Assembly (NCBI GenBank): GCA_016932135.1
Contig: JAFGDJ010000108.1
Location: forward strand, 1-45,609
Reading direction: 5' to 3'
Source of the DNA: Spirochaetales bacterium
Lineage (GTDB): Bacteria; Spirochaetota; Spirochaetia; JAFGDJ01
DNA length: 45,609 nucleotides
Made by a program: the position numbers and the translations under genes. A model generated the notes under the pieces. That model had not been told where the DNA came from. It did no database searches and worked only from the letters and a program-made list of their open reading frames with translations. How positions within the stretch are numbered: position 1 is the first letter of the stretch; each line of letters opens with the position of its first letter. Shown here piece by piece: positions 42,287 to 45,609 of this stretch.

Positions 42287-43942
42287 ATGAAACAGGCGCC
42301 TATCTTCATCCTCCTTCTTCTTTTCCTCTTTTCATGGACTTCCTTTGCCGCAGATACCGACATGGTGGTACTGCTGGACACTTCTGTCAGTGTTTTGCCG
42401 ATCTACGAGGATCTGCAGCAACACTTGCTGCGAGGAATCCTGGAGAGCCAGATGCATTCGAGAGATCATTTTCACCTCATCAGTTTCGCTGACTTTCCGG
42501 AAATTGAAATCTCCAGGGAAATCCGGGAAGATAAACAAATTGAGGAAATTCTGGCCTATGCCGGCATCCTGCAGCCCATGGGACAATATACGGACTTACT
42601 GCTGGCCTTGATGTTTCTTCAGACCTATGTGGAAGATCTTTCTTTGGTAACCGAAAAAAATATTCTCATTCTCACCGATGGTGTTCATGACCCTCCTCCG
42701 GACAGCCCGTTTTACGGATTATCCGCCGAGATGGTGGAAAGCCGCATAGCGGAATTCTCCCGGGAGCTCCGAAAAAAGGGGTGGGAATTCCATGTTCTGG
42801 CCTTGAACGGGCAACGGGCCAGGCAGGATCTGCCGTCGCATCTGGACACCTTGACGAAGGAACTGGGGGTCCAACCGGCGCAATATACCGGTCAGGAGGG
42901 GGAAACCCTCTCGCACACCGCCCTGGGTGTTCCCCGGGTAACCTTTCCAGAAGAATTAGGCGAGGTAAAGTATTCCTTTCAGCTTCCCCTGCAGGTGAAA
43001 AATTTTTCCGGAGAAGAAATGGATCTCTCTATTCAAGGGGTCCTTTTTGAAGGGGTGAATATTCTACGCCGGGAAGTCCAGGTATCTCTGGGAGTGGATG
43101 AAGAAATAGACCTTTCCCTGAAGTTGCGGCTGCCGGAAACCCTGGAACCGGGGAGCCATCGCCTGGCTTTGACGTTGCTTGTCCCCGACGGAATGAATAT
43201 TGCCCCGTTGCAGGGAACAGTGAATATCACCTTACTGTCCGCCGGAAGAAACAGCCGCAATTGGAGGATTGTTCTGATTCTCACGGGGGTACTGGTGGTG
43301 CTGGGAGGGATATTCCTGGTAGCCCGGCGCCTGGGGGCAGGATTTTCCGGAGGCCCGACGGCTAAACCGGTATCCTATGGAAGAACCTCCTTCGCCGAAG
43401 ACTCCCTGGAGTCTGAGGAGACAAAAGCTTCAGAGGCTTTACAAGCCGCGGAACGTTACCCCGGCGGTACGAAAAAAGCCCCTGTTCCTGCGGGAAAGAA
43501 AGCCACCTATCCGGTACGCCCGGCGTCGAGAACCCTGTCGGCTCCACGGTCAAAATCAGGGGAGCGTCCTCTGGAGCTGTTGGTGACAGGGCAAAGCAGG
43601 CTGAACGGCCTCAGGAATATTCTGACTGTCCCTGAGGATTCAGGACGTTCCCTAGGGGGACGGGGTTCCGGCGATTTCATGATTTTTATTGCTCCCTTCC
43701 CGAAGGACATTGCCCGGATAGTGAAGAAGGGAGGGAGCTATTCTCTGGAAATTCTTGAACCCCGCTATTTCCCGGGGGAATCCGGTACCCTGTATGACTG
43801 CCTTAATAAAAATATTTCCCTGATAGCGGAGAACGGTGAAGAAATCAGCCTTTATTTCCGTGAGTGGATATCACCTCTGGAAAGGGTCAACCGGATTCTT
43901 CATCTGACCGATGAACCGGGGCTTCCCAATTTCGATTACTAG
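42287..43942 (+). CDS. VWA-domain membrane protein
   Basis: A 551-residue protein. It has a signal peptide (residues 1-21), then a von Willebrand A domain with a full MIDAS start D31-x-S33-x-S35 (LLDTSVS) and LTDGVHD near 130. A beta-rich segment runs about 210-320, a membrane helix about 327-347, and a C-terminal cytoplasmic part of about 200 residues has a basic low-complexity linker and a small beta domain. VWA domains bind protein ligands through a metal ion; the partner is unknown. GGGGTG lies upstream of the ATG. It may be co-transcribed with greA (13-base gap) and converges on the HEAT-repeat gene. Confidence 0.82.
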   Translation: MKQAPIFILLLLFLFSWTSFAADTDMVVLLDTSVSVLPIYEDLQQHLLRGILESQMHSRDHFHLISFADFPEIEISREIREDKQIEEILAYAGILQPMGQYTDLLLALMFLQTYVEDLSLVTEKNILILTDGVHDPPPDSPFYGLSAEMVESRIAEFSRELRKKGWEFHVLALNGQRARQDLPSHLDTLTKELGVQPAQYTGQEGETLSHTALGVPRVTFPEELGEVKYSFQLPLQVKNFSGEEMDLSIQGVLFEGVNILRREVQVSLGVDEEIDLSLKLRLPETLEPGSHRLALTLLVPDGMNIAPLQGTVNITLLSAGRNSRNWRIVLILTGVLVVLGGIFLVARRLGAGFSGGPTAKPVSYGRTSFAEDSLESEETKASEALQAAERYPGGTKKAPVPAGKKATYPVRPASRTLSAPRSKSGERPLELLVTGQSRLNGLRNILTVPEDSGRSLGGRGSGDFMIFIAPFPKDIARIVKKGGSYSLEILEPRYFPGESGTLYDCLNKNISLIAENGEEISLYFREWISPLERVNRILHLTDEPGLPNFDY

Positions 43943-43945
43943 GGG

Positions 43946-45313
43946 CTAGAAGGTTTCCAGCACTCCCAGGGCTTCCCGGCGAATTGAAGAGGGATTCCCC
44001 GGAGCGGACAGGTTCTCTAAGGATTCTTTGAAGCTTACAAAACGGTTCCGGCCGATTCCTCGAATTGCGTAGATCTTCATGGTGATCTCGGGATGGGCCA
44101 ACATTTTCGCAAAGATGGGTTCCAGATCTTTATGTTCATGCTGTGAGAGCTGTTTTCCCAGGGTATTCAGCAAGGGTGAATTCTTTTCTTCCCAGACCTC
44201 CTGTAAAATTTTCTCCAAAAGCTCAAGAGAGCCCGATGGTTCAAGTTTCAGCAGGATGGCTACGGCTTCCTGGCGCAGGGGAAGGGAGGCGGTTTTTTTC
44301 TCCAGGGTTGCTTCAATGAAATCCACGGCTTCGGGGGACGCTATTTCTCCCAGGGCTTGAAAGGCAGCCAGGCGTACGTTGGCCTCGGGGTCTTTCTCCG
44401 CTTTAAAGATGAGAATGGGAACGGCTTCCCGGCTTTTTCTTTCTCCCAGAGTCTCTGAGGCGCTGAGGCGGACCCGCCAGAAAGAATCCTTCAAGGCCTC
44501 CATCAACAGGCTTTCGACTTCCCTTCCCGGAAAAGTTTTCAAAGCGGCGGCGGCGTAGGATCGGAGGTAGGTATCATCGGAGGTTAAAGCCCGCTTTAAT
44601 ACAGGAAGACTCTTTTCATCACCTAAAACCCCCAGGGCCTGACAGGCTCTCCAGCGGAGGGATTTCTCCTCATCCTGGTCCGCCAGGATGTTTTCCAGCA
44701 TAACCCGGGCTTCCCGGGCTTTCAATTCGCCCAGGCTGGAGAGAATGATGCTTTGCAGGTTTACATCCGCATCCTCATCTTCGTAAAGTTCCATTAAAAA
44801 CTGGGTCGCTTCGTCATTTGCCGTTTTTCCTAAAGCGGTTACCGCTGCCCGTTGTACCAGGGGATCTTCATGACGGCTTAAGTCCATAAAGAGGCTCAGG
44901 GCTTCTTTATCCGACACCAGGGTCGATTTGGAAAGGTAGCTTAAGGAAGCGGATATCACATCGACAGGGTAGAGTTCGTCTTCATAGGGCTTCAGAAAGG
45001 TTAAGACGGTATCGGCGGCGTCCATATAGCTGATCTCTTCGAAATATCCCAGGACCGCCTGCCGTATCTTATGATTCAAGGTGGACAAAAAGAGTTCTTT
45101 GGCTTCCTCGACCAGGGAATCATTTTTGTCATTCTTGAGATCCTCCAAGACCGCGATTATCTGTGAATCGATACCGTAAAGGAGAATATCCCGGCGTTCC
45201 TGGGTGATGGACTGCAGGGCATCTTCTTCTTCTTCACTGTCTTCCGCTGCCAGGGGGAAGGAAAGGACCGCCAAAAGGACGGACAGCGAAAGAAAGATCA
45301 GGGTACCTTTCAT
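43946..45313 (-). CDS. Exported HEAT-repeat protein
   Basis: A 455-residue protein with a signal peptide (residues 1-22, ending FPLAAED), an acidic stretch (SEEEEDA), then HEAT/PBS-lyase-like repeats to the C-terminus. Examples are DPLVQRAAVTALGKTANDEA and DPEANVRLAAFQALGEIAS, roughly every 31-37 residues. These solenoids act as protein-binding scaffolds; periplasmic location is inferred from the signal peptide. CAGGAG precedes the ATG. Its start overlaps the stop of the upstream membrane protein (ATGA), and it ends 3 bases from the convergent VWA gene. Confidence 0.85.
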   Translation of the reverse strand: MKGTLIFLSLSVLLAVLSFPLAAEDSEEEEDALQSITQERRDILLYGIDSQIIAVLEDLKNDKNDSLVEEAKELFLSTLNHKIRQAVLGYFEEISYMDAADTVLTFLKPYEDELYPVDVISASLSYLSKSTLVSDKEALSLFMDLSRHEDPLVQRAAVTALGKTANDEATQFLMELYEDEDADVNLQSIILSSLGELKAREARVMLENILADQDEEKSLRWRACQALGVLGDEKSLPVLKRALTSDDTYLRSYAAAALKTFPGREVESLLMEALKDSFWRVRLSASETLGERKSREAVPILIFKAEKDPEANVRLAAFQALGEIASPEAVDFIEATLEKKTASLPLRQEAVAILLKLEPSGSLELLEKILQEVWEEKNSPLLNTLGKQLSQHEHKDLEPIFAKMLAHPEITMKIYAIRGIGRNRFVSFKESLENLSAPGNPSSIRREALGVLETF

Positions 45314-45609
45314 GGTTGTTTTCTCCTGCGGAGGGACGATAGAAGCACGGAAACCATTTCCACCTTTAACAGGCGGTACATGATGAGAACGACGGAAATA
45401 TCCACCAGAGCTAAAAGCAGGACCCGTAAAAGATTCTGAAAAGTACTACCCTGCTCCCACCAGGTGCCGGTATACCGGACAAACAAGGTATTGAAAAAAT
45501 ACACCGGAATCAGGGCGGCGACACTCTTTATCAGAGTTATCAAGAGCTTTTTTAAGGGCAGTGTTCCGGTGTTTCTTCTGGCTGAAAGGAGCAGAATGAG
45601 CAAACCCAC
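45310..45609 (-). CDS. murJ: C-terminal fragment of a polytopic membrane protein, probably MurJ
   Basis: The gene is cut by the right edge of the window; only the last 99 residues are visible. They contain about three hydrophobic helices and end in a basic RRRKQP tail. The pattern LLLLSARRNTGTLPLKKLL followed by two helices resembles the last helices of MurJ/MviN, the lipid II flippase, which would suit the wall-synthesis theme. Another MOP-family or unrelated membrane protein is possible. The GTG at the very edge is not taken as the start. Confidence 0.5.
   Translation of the reverse strand: MGLLILLLSARRNTGTLPLKKLLITLIKSVAALIPVYFFNTLFVRYTGTWWEQGSTFQNLLRVLLLALVDISVVLIMYRLLKVEMVSVLLSSLRRRKQP

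Noticed and set aside
1-45609. Mobile elements, prophage, CRISPR arrays, toxin-antitoxin pairs or riboswitches
   Set aside because: No transposase, integrase, direct-repeat array or conserved riboswitch core was recognised. Gene content is uniform core-type, and MazG here is the pyrophosphohydrolase without a MazEF pair.

Overview
The window looks like a core chromosomal segment of a free-living spirochaete (Spirochaetaceae/Spirochaetales type). This is inferred from gene content, not from a database search. The main clues are a very long GreA (891 aa) with the GreA module only at its C-terminus, an OmpA protein carrying eight FSPNGDG-type repeats, a CHASE2 adenylate cyclase, many TPR/HEAT exported proteins of unknown function, and the mreBCD-PBP2-rodA set. 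No transposase, integrase, phage gene or CRISPR array was seen, and no gene-free stretch exceeds 300 bases.

Layout. (1) 1-20.6 kb, plus strand: tRNA-Tyr and its terminator; a CxxCxxCC protein, an MBL-fold hydrolase, a small protein, the OmpA repeat protein and mltG; then dnaG-rpoD and a zinc-ribbon coiled-coil protein; rnpB with its own promoter; a membrane-anchored TPR protein, mreB-mreC-mreD-PBP2-rodA, and a fused B12-binding/radical-SAM protein. (2) 20.5-33.3 kb, minus strand. Read in transcription order it starts with recA-folK-scpA-scpB-rluB-cmk-rpsA, a tightly packed operon with a good sigma-70 promoter. It continues with a sigma-54-type GAF/AAA+ regulator, a TPR membrane protein, a CHASE2 adenylate cyclase, a lipoprotein, a small membrane protein and mazG. 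(3) 33.5-34.2 kb, plus strand: one exported protein of unknown function, divergent from recA. (4) 34.2-38.5 kb, minus strand: rpe, three exported or membrane proteins of unknown function, and dtd. (5) 38.6-43.9 kb, plus strand: a TPR protein, the giant GreA and a VWA-domain protein. (6) 43.9-45.6 kb, minus strand: a HEAT-repeat protein and the 3' end of a probable murJ, cut by the window edge.

How it fits together. The plus-strand block couples envelope growth (OmpA, MltG, Mre/Rod complex, PBP2) with replication and transcription initiation (DnaG, RpoD) and tRNA processing (RNase P RNA). The recA operon joins recombination, condensin loading (ScpAB), rRNA modification, CMP recycling and ribosomal protein S1. 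Most of this is housekeeping. The points most worth a second look are: the RNAP-binding-like SH3/Tudor motif inside the long GreA; the OmpA domain that has lost its usual diaminopimelate-binding Asp; a natural GAFTDA variant in the sigma-54 activator; an apparently leaderless TPR-greA transcript; a probable CTG start for folK; and an enlarged RodA.
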